In this document: one piece after another, positions 26,229 to 34,614 of the stretch
How positions within the stretch are numbered: position 1 is the first letter of the stretch
How the letters are laid out: the number at the start of each line of letters is the position of its first letter
Assembly: GCF_037914945.1 (NCBI RefSeq)
Contig: NZ_CP149787.1
Coordinates: 1,364,001 to 1,428,000 of the forward strand
Length of the DNA: 64,000 bases
DNA from: Haloterrigena sp. KLK7
GTDB taxonomy: Archaea; Halobacteriota; Halobacteria; Halobacteriales; Natrialbaceae
Reading direction: 5' to 3'
Program-made: the position numbers and the translations under genes
The notes under the pieces: generated by a model
Told to the model about the DNA's origin: nothing
What the model saw: the letters and a program-made list of their open reading frames with translations, nothing else
Databases searched by the model: none

Positions 26229-27131
26229 ATGCGAATCGCCGTTCCCAACAAGGGCCGCCTGCACGAGCCGACGATCGACCTCTTAGAGCGGGCGGGGCTC
26301 CATCTCGAGAACGGTGCCGACCGGAAACTGTACGCCGACACCGTCGATCCGGAGGTCTCCGTCCTCTTCGCCCGCGCGGCGGACATCCCGGAGTACGTCG
26401 CCGACGGCGCGGCCGACCTCGGAATCACGGGGTACGATCAGGTGCAGGAAGCGCGCGTCGACACCGTCTCGGAACTGCTGGATCTCGAGTTCGGGCGCTG
26501 TCGGCTCGTCCTCGCGGCGCCGGAGGACGGCGACATCGACGGCGTCGACGACCTCGAGGGCGGCACCGTCGCCACCGAGTTCCCGAACATCACTGAAGAC
26601 TTCTTCGCGGACACCGGCGTCGAGCCCGACATCGTCGAGGTCACGGGCGCGACGGAGCTGACCCCGCACGTCGAGATGGCCGACGCCATCGTCGACATCA
26701 CCAGCACGGGGACGACGCTGAAGATGAACCGGCTGGCCGTCGTCGAGGAGGTGCTCTCGAGTTCGGTCCGGCTGTTCGGTCGCGAGGACGTCCTCGACGA
26801 CCCGAAGGTCGAGGAGGTCCGGACGGCGCTCTCGTCGGTCAAGCAGGCCGAGGGCAAGCGCTACCTGATGATGAACGTGCCCCGGGAGCGACTCGACGAC
26901 GTCCGCGACGTCATCCCCGGCATGGGCGGACCGACGGTGATGGACATCGCCGGCGGGGAGACGCCAACGGGGTCTCCGGACGGGGAGACGCGAGCGGAGG
27001 CCGAAGGCGACGGGATGGTGGCCGTCCACGCGGTCGTCGACGAACGACGGGTCTTCGAGACGATCACGGAGGTCAAGAACGCCGGCGCGAGCGACATTCT
27101 GGTGACCGAGATCGAACGGCTGGTGGAGTAA
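26229..27131 (+). CDS. hisG: ATP phosphoribosyltransferase, long form (HisG)
   Basis: 300 residues. First step of histidine synthesis: PRPP plus ATP to phosphoribosyl-ATP. Visible: [14 protein letters not shown], the substrate segment [12 protein letters not shown], the PRPP loop [18 protein letters not shown], and a C-terminal ACT-like regulatory domain ([38 protein letters not shown]), so it is the long, His-feedback-regulated form that needs no HisZ. A GGAGG ribosome-binding site lies 5 nt before the ATG. hisB and hisA lie 19 and 22 kb away. Confidence 0.95.
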   Translation: MRIAVPNKGRLHEPTIDLLERAGLHLENGADRKLYADTVDPEVSVLFARAADIPEYVADGAADLGITGYDQVQEARVDTVSELLDLEFGRCRLVLAAPEDGDIDGVDDLEGGTVATEFPNITEDFFADTGVEPDIVEVTGATELTPHVEMADAIVDITSTGTTLKMNRLAVVEEVLSSSVRLFGREDVLDDPKVEEVRTALSSVKQAEGKRYLMMNVPRERLDDVRDVIPGMGGPTVMDIAGGETPTGSPDGETRAEAEGDGMVAVHAVVDERRVFETITEVKNAGASDILVTEIERLVE

Positions 27132-27206
27132 TCGCGGCCGCGCGGCGCCCGGTTCGCGCGGAGCGACAGCGGGCCCGAATCCTCCGAGCTACGGCCGCGA
27201 CGACAG

Positions 27207-27647
27207 TCACGCGCGATCCGAGTTGCTGAGCGCCTCGAGATCGAGGACCGATTCGAACGCCGAGAGCCGCGCTCCGGGGGCGACGCAGCCGCACCCTTCG
27301 TCGTAGGCCAGCACGCGGTAGTTCTCGAGCAGCGGCAGGTGGGTTCGACACAGCGAGACGTGGACGCGCTGGCGCAGTTCCAGCAGTGAGGTGACGGCCG
27401 TCGCGTCGTGTTCGGCGTCGGCGATCCGGGCGACCAGCGCCGGCAACTCGAGCGTCTCCTCCGCGTCGAGCAGACAGCGCAGCAGTTCGCGGCGGCGATC
27501 GCTGTCCAGGACGCGGCGGACGGCCGCCTGCGGGATGGAGTCGTCGGCGGCGACGGCAGTCCCGTCCGCACGGTCGTCGCCGTCGTCCGCGCGCCGACGG
27601 CGGCTGGCAGGTGACGCGGTCGTCGGCCGGTCTGTGTGGATCGTCAT
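27207..27647 (-). CDS. DUF7344-like winged-helix protein
   Basis: 146 residues from ATG 27645-27647. Residues 1-40 are Asp/Arg-rich and disordered. The remainder carries the DUF7344-type helices: VRRVLDSDRRRELLRCLLD, then LRQRVHVSLCRTHLPLLENYRVLAYDE. Cysteines in LCRTH and EGCGCV could bind metal or sense redox. A TATA-like box 29-37 nt upstream supports this start over an in-frame ATG 24 codons earlier. It is convergent with hisG. Probably a DNA-binding regulator; target unknown. Confidence 0.7.
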   Translation of the reverse strand: MTIHTDRPTTASPASRRRRADDGDDRADGTAVAADDSIPQAAVRRVLDSDRRRELLRCLLDAEETLELPALVARIADAEHDATAVTSLLELRQRVHVSLCRTHLPLLENYRVLAYDEGCGCVAPGARLSAFESVLDLEALSNSDRA

Positions 27648-27675
27648 CGATACCAGACACTCAGCGTCGGCGAGT

Positions 27676-27684
27676 GGATAAACC
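27676..27684 (-). promoter_or_regulatory. TATA-like box of the DUF7344-like gene
   Basis: On the minus strand the sequence reads GGTTTATCC, 29-37 nt upstream of the start codon at 27647, consistent with leaderless transcription. Confidence 0.5.
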
Positions 27685-27728
27685 GGGTCAGTCGTTGGGC
27701 TGCTTGAGACCGAATTCAACCCACTATG

Positions 27729-27754
27729 GATCGTTCAACGGGGTTTGAACGATC
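27729..27754. promoter_or_regulatory. Perfect 10-bp inverted repeat (candidate operator)
   Basis: GATCGTTCAA and TTGAACGATC flank a 6-bp CGGGGT centre. It lies 45 bp upstream of the TATA-like box of the DUF7344-like gene, where an activator or repressor site would be expected. No T-run follows, so it is not a terminator. Confidence 0.5.
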
Positions 27755-28070
27755 GAAATTCGGCGGAAGAGCGGTGAAGTGACGGCGAAACGGTTTCCGG
27801 GCCGGTGATCGGCGAGAGTCGAAAAACCGCCTCGACTATCGACCGAAAGCGACCACTAATGCCAATGAGCAGAACAGTTATCGACCGAGATGGCGTCCGT
27901 CCGCGGTGGTTCGAACCCAGTCGGTGGCGGTGTCACGAGCGCGGCGCGGTGCGTTCGAGAATCGCACTGTGATTCTCGAGCCCACAGCACTGCGACACGC
28001 GGCTGTGGACGCCGCGGAAAACTATACGGCCCTTAACCGCGAGCCGATGAGGGGGCGAAAACGGGTGGCG

Positions 28071-28631
28071 CTACTCGAGCAGGCCCAGGTCCTCGAGGCG
28101 GGAGACGATCTTGTCGACCGCGTGTTCGGCGTCCTTGGGCTTCTTGCCGCCCGTGATGACGAGCTTGCCGGAGCCGAACAGCAAGGCGACGACCTCGGGC
28201 TCGTCGAGGCGGTAGACCAGACCGGGGAACTGCTCGGGCTCGTACTCGATGTTCTCGAGGCCCAGCCCGATCGCGATGGCGTTCAGGTTGAGGTTGCGGC
28301 CCAGATCGGCGCTGGTGACGATGTTCTGGACGACGATCTCGGGGTCCTCGTTGACCTGGATCTGGAGTTCGCGGAGCTTGTCGAAGACGATGCGGAGGCT
28401 CTCGTGGACGTCGTCGGTGCTCTTGGCACCGGTACAGACGATCTTGCCCGAGCGGAAGATCAGCGCGGCGGACTTGGGGTTCTGGGTGCGGTAGACGAGG
28501 CCCGGGAACTGCTCCGGATCGTAGTCGGCGCCCTCGAGGTCCATCGCGACGCTCTGAAGGTCGAGTTCCTGCCCGATACCGGTCGACGCCACCACGTTTT
28601 CGATGTTGATGGTGTCCTTGGGATCCGTCAT
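28071..28631 (-). CDS. tbp: TATA-box-binding protein (TBP)
   Basis: 186 residues. Two imperfect direct repeats form the saddle: IENVVASTGIGQELDLQSVAMDLEGADYDPEQFPGLVYR and VQNIVTSADLGRNLNLNAIAIGLGLENIEYEPEQFPGLVYR, each followed by a G(S/K)GK(I/L)V strand (RSGKIVCTGAKS; GSGKLVITGGKK). It nucleates the preinitiation complex with TFB at archaeal promoters. Length and acidity match haloarchaeal general TBP. It has its own AT-rich promoter. Confidence 0.97.
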   Translation of the reverse strand: MTDPKDTINIENVVASTGIGQELDLQSVAMDLEGADYDPEQFPGLVYRTQNPKSAALIFRSGKIVCTGAKSTDDVHESLRIVFDKLRELQIQVNEDPEIVVQNIVTSADLGRNLNLNAIAIGLGLENIEYEPEQFPGLVYRLDEPEVVALLFGSGKLVITGGKKPKDAEHAVDKIVSRLEDLGLLE

Positions 28632-28647
28632 AAGTCGCTTAAAAAGA

Positions 28648-28668
28648 CGTATTTAAGGTTTATAAAGG
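28648..28668 (-). promoter_or_regulatory. Promoter of tbp
   Basis: On the minus strand it reads CTTTATAAACC followed by CTTAAATACG, strongly AT-rich in this GC-rich genome. It lies about 18-37 nt upstream of the ATG at 28629-28631. The first box is the better-placed TATA element; the transcript is probably nearly leaderless. Confidence 0.65.
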
Positions 28669-28860
28669 TTAGTACCGCCACCTGATATATCCGGTATATT
28701 CGACGGCTCCGAAAGCGTGTTATATGCCAATTTAACCGGTGTCACTGGCTCGCAAGTGGGTTTAAGTCAGGACGAATTCGAAGCCGATCGGCGTTCGGAA
28801 CGGCGCGGCGACGACCGCGAAGCGGTAGGCTCATGGCCGCCGCCGCGGTGAGCTACGGGC

Positions 28861-29976
28861 GTGTACCTGCTCGAGCTCGGCGGCGAGGACGACGCGTTCG
28901 CGGCCCGCGAAGCGACCAGCGCCGCGACCGGCGTCCGGCGGATCGCCCCCGGCCTCGCCGTCGCGAACGCCGTCAGCTCCGAGCGCGTCCGCGGACTGGC
29001 GTACACCCACCGCGCGAGCGAGCTGATGGGTCGGACGGACGCCGACCTCGAGAGCGCGCGGGCGCTGCTCGAGACCGCGCCGATCGACCGCGAGGGGAGC
29101 GTCGCCGTGCGCGCGACCGACGTCCACGGCTCGACGGCCGTCAGCACCGAACGCGCGGAGCGCGAACTCGGGAGCGTGCTGGTCGAGCGGGGCTTTTCAG
29201 TCGACCTCGACGACCCGGACCACGTGCTGCGTGCGACGTTTTCCGAGGGGACGCTCGAGGGCGGCGGGAGCCTCGAGGCCGACGCGGAGACCGGCGACCT
29301 GTTCGCCTCGGAGGGGGCGGACGCGGACGCACTGAGCGAACGCGTCTCCGTCTGCGCGCTGGGCTGGCTCGCCGCCGAGAGCGTCCGCGACTTCGGGAGC
29401 CGCGCGCCGACGGACAAACCCTTCTTCCAGCCGGGGAGCATGGACCCCCTGCTGGCCCGCGCGGCGGCGAACATCGCGGGCGCCCGGCCCGGCGCGACGA
29501 TCCTCGATCCGATGTGCGGGACCGGCGGTGGCCTCGTCGAGGCCGGTCTCGTCGGCGCCGACGTCGTTGGAACGGACGCGCAGGAAAAGATGGTCCGTGG
29601 CGCGCGGGAGAACTTAGCACACTTCCTCGAGCCCGAGACGGCGTCGCCGACCGGCGTCGACCGCGGGGGCTGGGCCGTCGCGCGCGGCGACGCGACCCAC
29701 CTTCCGCTCGCGGACGACGGCGTCGACGGCGTCGTCTTCGACGCGCCCTACGGTCGCCAGTCGAAGATCGAGACCCACCGCCTCGAGGATCTGGTGTCCG
29801 GGGCGTTGGCCGAGGCGCGACGAGTCGCCCCGCGGGCCGTGATGATCGCCGATCGATCGTGGGCGAGCGAGGCCCGCGCGGCGGGATGGGAACTCGAGGC
29901 CGCGTTCGAACGCCGCGTCCATCGCTCGCTGACGCGGTACGTGCTCGTCCTCGAGCGACGGGAGCCGTCGACGTAG
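28861..29976 (+). CDS. trmG10: tRNA (guanine(10)-N2)-dimethyltransferase, TrmG10 type
   Basis: 371 residues from a GTG start. Residues 60-160 correspond to a THUMP-type RNA-binding region; the C-terminal half is a Rossmann methyltransferase with PFFQPGSMDPLLARAA, the SAM motif ATILDPMCGTGGGLVEAG, VVGTDAQEKM, and catalytic motif FDAPYGRQSKI (the D-[AP]-P-Y form of motif IV). The family methylates G10 of archaeal tRNAs using SAM. It is divergent from tbp. Its 5' leader may be long, since the nearest TATA-like sequence is about 100 nt upstream. Confidence 0.88.
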   Translation: MYLLELGGEDDAFAAREATSAATGVRRIAPGLAVANAVSSERVRGLAYTHRASELMGRTDADLESARALLETAPIDREGSVAVRATDVHGSTAVSTERAERELGSVLVERGFSVDLDDPDHVLRATFSEGTLEGGGSLEADAETGDLFASEGADADALSERVSVCALGWLAAESVRDFGSRAPTDKPFFQPGSMDPLLARAAANIAGARPGATILDPMCGTGGGLVEAGLVGADVVGTDAQEKMVRGARENLAHFLEPETASPTGVDRGGWAVARGDATHLPLADDGVDGVVFDAPYGRQSKIETHRLEDLVSGALAEARRVAPRAVMIADRSWASEARAAGWELEAAFERRVHRSLTRYVLVLERREPST

Positions 29977-30047
29977 GGGCGAGCGGACCGAGACTCGATC
30001 GGACGCGATCGGGTCGGGCCGCGGCACCGACCGGCGACGGCGGCGAG

Positions 30048-30194
30048 CTACTGCTCGACGTCGCAGGTGAACGTGGACGCGATCCACGCGCGATCGTTCT
30101 CCGGATCGACGATGACGCCGCCGACGCCGTCGTCGGACGTGAATTCGCGGAATTCCTCGCGGATCCGATCGTCCGCGGCGTCGGCGTCGGTCAT
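30048..30194 (-). CDS. Small conserved haloarchaeal protein
   Basis: 48 residues: MTDADAADDRIREEFREFT, then GVGGVIVDPENDRAWIAS and a C-terminal TCDVEQ. The pattern of an acidic helix followed by a short beta segment ending in a lone Cys looks like a small haloarchaeal conserved family (DUF7331-like, from memory). Composition is fully halophilic, which supports coding. It lies 71 bp downstream of the trmG10 stop (convergent) and directly downstream of the zinc-finger gene at 30222. Function unknown. Confidence 0.65.
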   Translation of the reverse strand: MTDADAADDRIREEFREFTSDDGVGGVIVDPENDRAWIASTFTCDVEQ

Positions 30195-30221
30195 CGGAGT
30201 CCCCGCGACCGTCGGTGACGG

Positions 30222-30422
30222 TTACGGGGTATCGGGTCCGTCGCGGGACGGGCGCCACTCGTCGCGGCACGCGTCGCTACAGAACCGAGCGAGACGGTAC
30301 GTGTCGTCCGCGTCCGTCCACCCGACAGTCGGATGCCAACTGCCTCGATCGAGGCTCGTCCCGCAGTTCGCACACCGATCGGGGGCGTCGGACGCGTTGG
30401 TGGTCGATGGGGAGTCATCCAT
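30222..30422 (-). CDS. Small zinc-binding protein (DUF7576-like)
   Basis: 66 residues. After a Ser/Thr/Asp leader it has CANCGTSLDRGSWHPTVGW, then RFCSDACRDEWR: two Cys pairs (CxxC and CxxxC) as in treble-clef or zinc-ribbon folds. It resembles a haloarchaeal family annotated DUF7576 (recalled). The start ATG at 30420-30422 gives the acidic leader; upstream extensions are Arg-rich. It sits between the 48-residue gene and a HalOD1 gene, all on the same strand. Confidence 0.7.
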   Translation of the reverse strand: MDDSPSTTNASDAPDRCANCGTSLDRGSWHPTVGWTDADDTYRLARFCSDACRDEWRPSRDGPDTP

Positions 30423-30451
30423 CGAACCCGTCGTGGCTGACGATGCGCATC

Positions 30452-30763
30452 TCAGTTCACGCGCGCAGGCATCGAGGTGGCCCGGTCGTCGGACGTCTCC
30501 GCGTCCGGGAAGACGGTAACGGTGCCGTCGCGGACGCTGACGGTGCAGCCCGCGATCGAGAAGGAAACGTGCGTATCCGCCTGCGGACGATCGCCGTTGC
30601 GTGGCTGGAAGATACCGTTGAGGGCGTCGGGGTCGATCACCGAGTACAGCGGCGGTAGTTCGTCGACCGGCGTCTCCGTCGCGTCTGCGACCGCCAGCGC
30701 TACCGTGGTACACACTTCATCGGATCGAGAGAGACGTCGGGTCGTTGGCTCAGTTGCGCTCAT
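30452..30763 (-). CDS. Stand-alone HalOD1 output-domain protein
   Basis: 103 residues. HalOD1 motif VCTTVALAVADATETPVDELPPLYSVIDPDALNGIFQ, then the beta segment THVSFSIAGCTVSVRDGTVTVF. It closely parallels the protein at 10239-10496 and again lies beside a large GAF/HTH_10 regulator (30938-33124, 174 bp upstream, same strand). That suggests HalOD1 acts with such regulators even when not fused to them. The N-terminal 15 residues are probably flexible. Confidence 0.85.
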   Translation of the reverse strand: MSATEPTTRRLSRSDEVCTTVALAVADATETPVDELPPLYSVIDPDALNGIFQPRNGDRPQADTHVSFSIAGCTVSVRDGTVTVFPDAETSDDRATSMPARVN

Positions 30764-30817
30764 CTGTTATCTATTCGGAGAAACGAACCGTTCGGGGAAA
30801 GCAGTACTAGCTCAATT

Positions 30818-30833
30818 GAGAGGTACCCCTCTC
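30818..30833. promoter_or_regulatory. Inverted repeat upstream of HalOD1 gene
   Basis: GAGAGG and CCTCTC with a 4-nt TACC centre, about 55 nt upstream of the HalOD1 start and 105 nt after the upstream regulator's stop. Candidate operator or small hairpin; no T-run. Confidence 0.3.
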
Positions 30834-30937
30834 GAGCGGACGCTATCAGTTGAGATATCCCCGATAGATCGACTCGAACGACGGTCGAGCGCTGCAAATG
30901 GAGACCCCTCAGTGCGTTCGGTCGACTGACACGTCGA

Positions 30938-33124
30938 TCAGTCGGTGTAGAGCAGCGTCAATAGCTTGCGCAGGGCCGCTCGGAGGTGGTGGTTGAACGT
31001 CGGCTGCGTGATGTCGAGGGTCGCCGCCACGTCCCGCCCGCTGCTCGCGCGCGGCGATTCGAAGTAGCCGCTGAAGAAGGCCGTCCGAAGGACCTCCGCC
31101 TGCCGATCCGTCAGCCGGTCCGCCAGCGTCGTCTGGAACGCCTGTCGCGTCTGTACCGATCGCTCGTCCTCCCGACTCGCCACCAGCGATGTCCCGGGAT
31201 ACGTCGACTGAAACCGCTCTGCAAACCCTCGAACGTCCGCATCGCTGGAGAGTTCGACCGTCAAGTGGCCCGCTCCGTCGGCCGCCGTCAGCGTCTGCAC
31301 CGTCACTCCCTGCTTGAGACAGAACGAAACGACGTTCGGCTCTCGCAGCGTACACTCGAACACGCAGTCGGTCGCCCGCTCCGCGACGAGCGTGAACTCC
31401 TCGATGACGAGCGATCGTTCGGCGAATTCGACTACTTCGTCGACCGATGCGCCGCCGGTCGAGAAGAACACCCGGAGCCGATCGTCCATTCGCGGAACGA
31501 CGCTCTCGACGGTGCACTCGCAACCGATCTCTGCGGTCAGCTCGAGAAAGACGATATCCGCGTCCTGCACCTCGAACTTGAGTTCGACGATCCGGTCGCT
31601 GATCAGCGCTCGCTGGCTTTCGACCGCGTTGATCGCGTGGGCGATCGTCTCGCCGAGTTCGGTCAGCACGGACTGTACTCGCTCGGTGAAGATCCGCGGA
31701 CGGTCCGCGTAGATCGTGAGGACGCCGTACAGCGTCTCCGCGTAGACGAGAGGGATGCTGGCGATGGACCGATAACCGCGTTTCATCGCTTCCTCGCGCC
31801 GTGAGGCGGACGACAGCTTCTGGACCGCGTCCTCGACGACCCGGAGTTCACGCGTCCGCACGGCGGCCCCGACCGGGCCGCACTCGGCCGAATCCCCGTC
31901 GGTCTCGAACGGGACGCTGTCGAGGTAGCCGTTCTCGACACCCGACCGAGCGTTCGGCGTAACCGTCCCCGAGAGCGAGTCGTGGGCGCCGATCCAGGCG
32001 AAGCGAAACGAATCGACGGCCACCAGTCGATCGCAGACGGCCTGCTCGATCTCGGTTCGCGTCGTCGCGTGGACGACGCTCTGGACGACGTCACGGATCA
32101 TGGTGTTGATCCGGTTGAGTCGTTCGAGGGACTCGGTCTGCGACTCGAGCGCAGCCTCTCGCTCCTGCAGTCGCCGTTCGCGGCTGAGCCGATCGAGTGC
32201 CGCCTCCGTGTTCGTCGCCAGGATCGTCGCGTAGTCGACGCCGATAGACGGAATCGTCGGCGCGTTCGTCGAACCGACGAGGAACACACCGTGCGTATCG
32301 AGCGGGAAGGTGAGCCGACTTCGCAGCGGAGAGTCGGTGTCCGAGAGGGAGGACTGTGCGTCGTCGGCCGTAGCGACGTCGACCTGATTCGTGGCGAACA
32401 CGCGCTCTACGATCTCCGCACAGGACGCCGATAAGCAGGTCGAGACCTCGGCCGCGTCGTCGGTCGGTTCCTCGGTGAACAGTAGTTCTTCGGCCCGATC
32501 GGTGGCAGCGCGGAGCCGCAACTCGCCTCGATCGGTGTCGTAGAGACAGATCACGGCGACGGGAAAATCGAGGGATTCGGCCGCCGCCGTGACCGCCCGC
32601 TCCGCGATGTCGTCGAAGGAGGTCATGGACATCAGTTCCCGCGAGACCGTCGAGAGCGCGGTCAACTGCGTTTCGCGATGGTGGCGTTCGAGCGCGTGTC
32701 GGAGCGATCGGGTCAGTAGCCCGCTGGTGATCTCGTCTTTGACGAGGTACGCCTGTGCGCCCTGCTGGACGGCGCGGACGCCGACCCGTTCGTCGGAGAG
32801 GCCGGTCAGCACCACGATCGGCACGGCCGCGGAACGCTCGAGGACGGTCGTGAGCGTGTCCAGACCCGAACTGTCCGGCAGTCCCAGGTCGAGCAATACG
32901 ATGTCGACCGACGACGCCGCTAACCGCTCGAGTCCCGTCTCGAGGCGATCGGCACGAAGGATCTCCACCGCCTCGGCTCCGCGGTCGACGTCCGATCTAC
33001 GGTCTCTACCGCGTTCGATCGACGACAACGGGACGGTCGTCTCCCGAAGCATCTCTTCGATCAAGCGAGCGTCGCCCGGATTGTCCTCGACGAGCAGGAT
33101 CCGGAGACCGTCGTTCGCTATCAT
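30938..33124 (-). CDS. Receiver-GAF-HTH_10 regulator (Bat-like)
   Basis: 728 residues. An N-terminal receiver domain has the acidic pocket (E13, D14), phosphoacceptor D79 in DIVLLDLGLPDSSG and K129 in AYLVKDE, with an unusual insert near residues 30-60. A GAF domain follows (about 155-320), then a Bat-type GAF sensor (about 345-500; RLNRINTMIRDVVQSVVHA...) and a C-terminal HTH_10 (LTDRQAEVLRTAFFSGYFESPRASSGRDVAATLDITQPTFNHHLRAALRK). It should be a phosphorylation-controlled transcription factor, but no histidine kinase is in the window. The second half is homologous to the giant sensor at 5202-9974. Confidence 0.9.
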   Translation of the reverse strand: MIANDGLRILLVEDNPGDARLIEEMLRETTVPLSSIERGRDRRSDVDRGAEAVEILRADRLETGLERLAASSVDIVLLDLGLPDSSGLDTLTTVLERSAAVPIVVLTGLSDERVGVRAVQQGAQAYLVKDEITSGLLTRSLRHALERHHRETQLTALSTVSRELMSMTSFDDIAERAVTAAAESLDFPVAVICLYDTDRGELRLRAATDRAEELLFTEEPTDDAAEVSTCLSASCAEIVERVFATNQVDVATADDAQSSLSDTDSPLRSRLTFPLDTHGVFLVGSTNAPTIPSIGVDYATILATNTEAALDRLSRERRLQEREAALESQTESLERLNRINTMIRDVVQSVVHATTRTEIEQAVCDRLVAVDSFRFAWIGAHDSLSGTVTPNARSGVENGYLDSVPFETDGDSAECGPVGAAVRTRELRVVEDAVQKLSSASRREEAMKRGYRSIASIPLVYAETLYGVLTIYADRPRIFTERVQSVLTELGETIAHAINAVESQRALISDRIVELKFEVQDADIVFLELTAEIGCECTVESVVPRMDDRLRVFFSTGGASVDEVVEFAERSLVIEEFTLVAERATDCVFECTLREPNVVSFCLKQGVTVQTLTAADGAGHLTVELSSDADVRGFAERFQSTYPGTSLVASREDERSVQTRQAFQTTLADRLTDRQAEVLRTAFFSGYFESPRASSGRDVAATLDITQPTFNHHLRAALRKLLTLLYTD

Positions 33125-33747
33125 GTAAGAATATAGTTATCTATCATTCAGTTGCGGCCGTATACCAACCATAATTCAGAATACATTTACGGCCTATCTC
33201 TGATACGTCCACGTGGTCACTCATCGAATACATGATCTGATGACGAGGAAGCAAATAAATCCATAGGAGGCCGTGACCGGATGGTTATCCCCCAATGAAT
33301 TCGAGCGGCATCCCATTCGTCGTTTGTCATAACCGCCCGATTCGTCGGTCGGTGCGTTAGTGTACTCGGATCGACAAGACGGTTCGTCCGAGCGGACCGT
33401 CGCACGCCGTTCGCGTGTCGAGGTCCGAGGGCAGCACCCGATTTCGCTACTCGGTGTATCGCCGCGAGCGCGACGGCCGGCACCTCACGGATCCGTGTCC
33501 CGGTCGCGGAGCACGGCCGTCTTCGTCGAATCGTCCGGAGGAACGCGAGCGTTCCGCGGTTCCGCTCGCACCGACGCCTGCCCGAGCAGGCCGACGGCCG
33601 ACGCCGTTTCCAGCGATCGAAGCACGCGTCGGCGAACCGATTCGGTTTCGAGCCGCCGCTCTACGGGTTCGGGTCCTCCGATCGAGAGACTGTACCGTGT
33701 TCGTCAGTGGTGGGAACGCGACCGATCACCGCGTCCTCGAGCGCGGT
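33125..33747. other. Intergenic region, AT-rich then GC-rich, no clear gene
   Basis: About 620 bp. The first 170 bp are AT-rich and must hold the promoter of the regulator ending at 33124. On the minus strand, 33485-33703 is open for 73 codons and acidic/Arg-mixed (ending TKTAVLRDRDTDP), but its only start is an internal GTG, so it may be a gene remnant. A frame at 33217-33483 has non-halophilic composition and is not called. No tRNA was found. Confidence 0.4.
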
Positions 33748-34485
33748 TCACTGCGCCGACGCCCGCCGCTCGAGCAGCGACTCCACTTCCCGAGCGACCT
33801 CGGGGGGCATGACGATCCGCCGCGGGCCGGGAACGTACTGCCCGTCGGGCTGGGCGTACTCGAGCGTCACGATCGCCGCATCTCCGACGCGGCGACTCGA
33901 AGCGTCCCGAATGACCGCGAGATCGATCGCCTGATCGGGATCGTAGAGGTAGATCGTCCCCTCCTCGCGGTCGAGCGCGCCGACCGACCGCAGAAACGAG
34001 GCGAGCACGAGCGCGACGAGGGCCAGCGGGACCAGCAGCGCGGCCAGGCCGGTAAACGGTCCGGCGCCGACCGCCAGCAGCTCCCGCTGGGAGACGATCC
34101 GACCGACGGCCATCAGCGACCCCATGACCGCGAGCATCGCGATCGTTCCGAGGGCGGCGTCCACCGCCCGCTCGAGGCCCTGCCCCGAGGGCGCGTCGAC
34201 GGGCAGTCGGCGGGCGAGGGCCGAGAGGTGTCGTTCGGTGTCGCCGACGGTGGCGACGGCGAACACCGTCACGACGAGGGCGGCGAACACCGCGATGACG
34301 AGGCCACCGGCGCCGCCCTGTCTGGCGAGGTCGTACAGGCGCCAGAAGACGATGATGGAGACGGTCGCGAAGAACGTTCCGACGCCGAGCGACCACAGGA
34401 GCCGGACGGTTCGCGACGTCGAGGCGTCGCGTCGCCACTGGATCGTCTCGGCGTCGCTCGAGTCCGCGGACACGTCCTCGTCCAT
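33748..34485 (-). CDS. Membrane protein with cytoplasmic C-terminal domain
   Basis: 245 residues. Residues 1-25 are acidic; four hydrophobic helices follow (about 30-50, 60-80, 110-130 and 140-165). The C-terminal 80 residues are a beta-rich soluble domain (EGTIYLYDPDQAIDLAVIRDASSRRVGDAAIVTLEYAQPDGQYVPGPRRIVMP), PH-like in pattern. No known family. It is separated from the PiT-like gene upstream by 129 bp on the same strand. Compare the membrane/PH-like protein at 41829-42686. Confidence 0.7.
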   Translation of the reverse strand: MDEDVSADSSDAETIQWRRDASTSRTVRLLWSLGVGTFFATVSIIVFWRLYDLARQGGAGGLVIAVFAALVVTVFAVATVGDTERHLSALARRLPVDAPSGQGLERAVDAALGTIAMLAVMGSLMAVGRIVSQRELLAVGAGPFTGLAALLVPLALVALVLASFLRSVGALDREEGTIYLYDPDQAIDLAVIRDASSRRVGDAAIVTLEYAQPDGQYVPGPRRIVMPPEVAREVESLLERRASAQ

Positions 34486-34614
34486 ACGCTCACTCGCGAC
34501 CGGTCGTGTAAAGCCTGTTCGATGTCGACCGACTCATACGGTCTCCCGTCAGTCAGTGCCGGTGCACCCGCAGGCGGTCGCGGGTGCACCGGTACCCAGT
34601 GACAATAAACCGTA

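Larger units (their letters stand above)
27648..28070. other. Intergenic region, regulatory palindrome, no gene
   Basis: About 420 bp between the DUF7344-like gene and the end of tbp. It holds the TATA-like box at 27676-27684, the perfect palindrome at 27729-27754 and a smaller inverted repeat CGAGAATC/GATTCTCG near 27956-27978. Frames are interrupted or have poor composition. No RNA gene was recognised. Confidence 0.5.

Noticed and set aside
27648-27719. Earlier in-frame ATG for the DUF7344-like gene
   Set aside because: The TATA-like box at 27676-27684 lies inside that extension, so transcription should start nearer 27647.
33217-33483. 88-codon minus-strand frame
   Set aside because: Composition is Arg/Ala/Ser-rich and non-halophilic, and it covers the AT-rich promoter area.
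33640-33700. GGTTCG-containing segment considered as a tRNA T-arm
   Set aside because: No acceptor, D-arm or anticodon stem could be formed around it.
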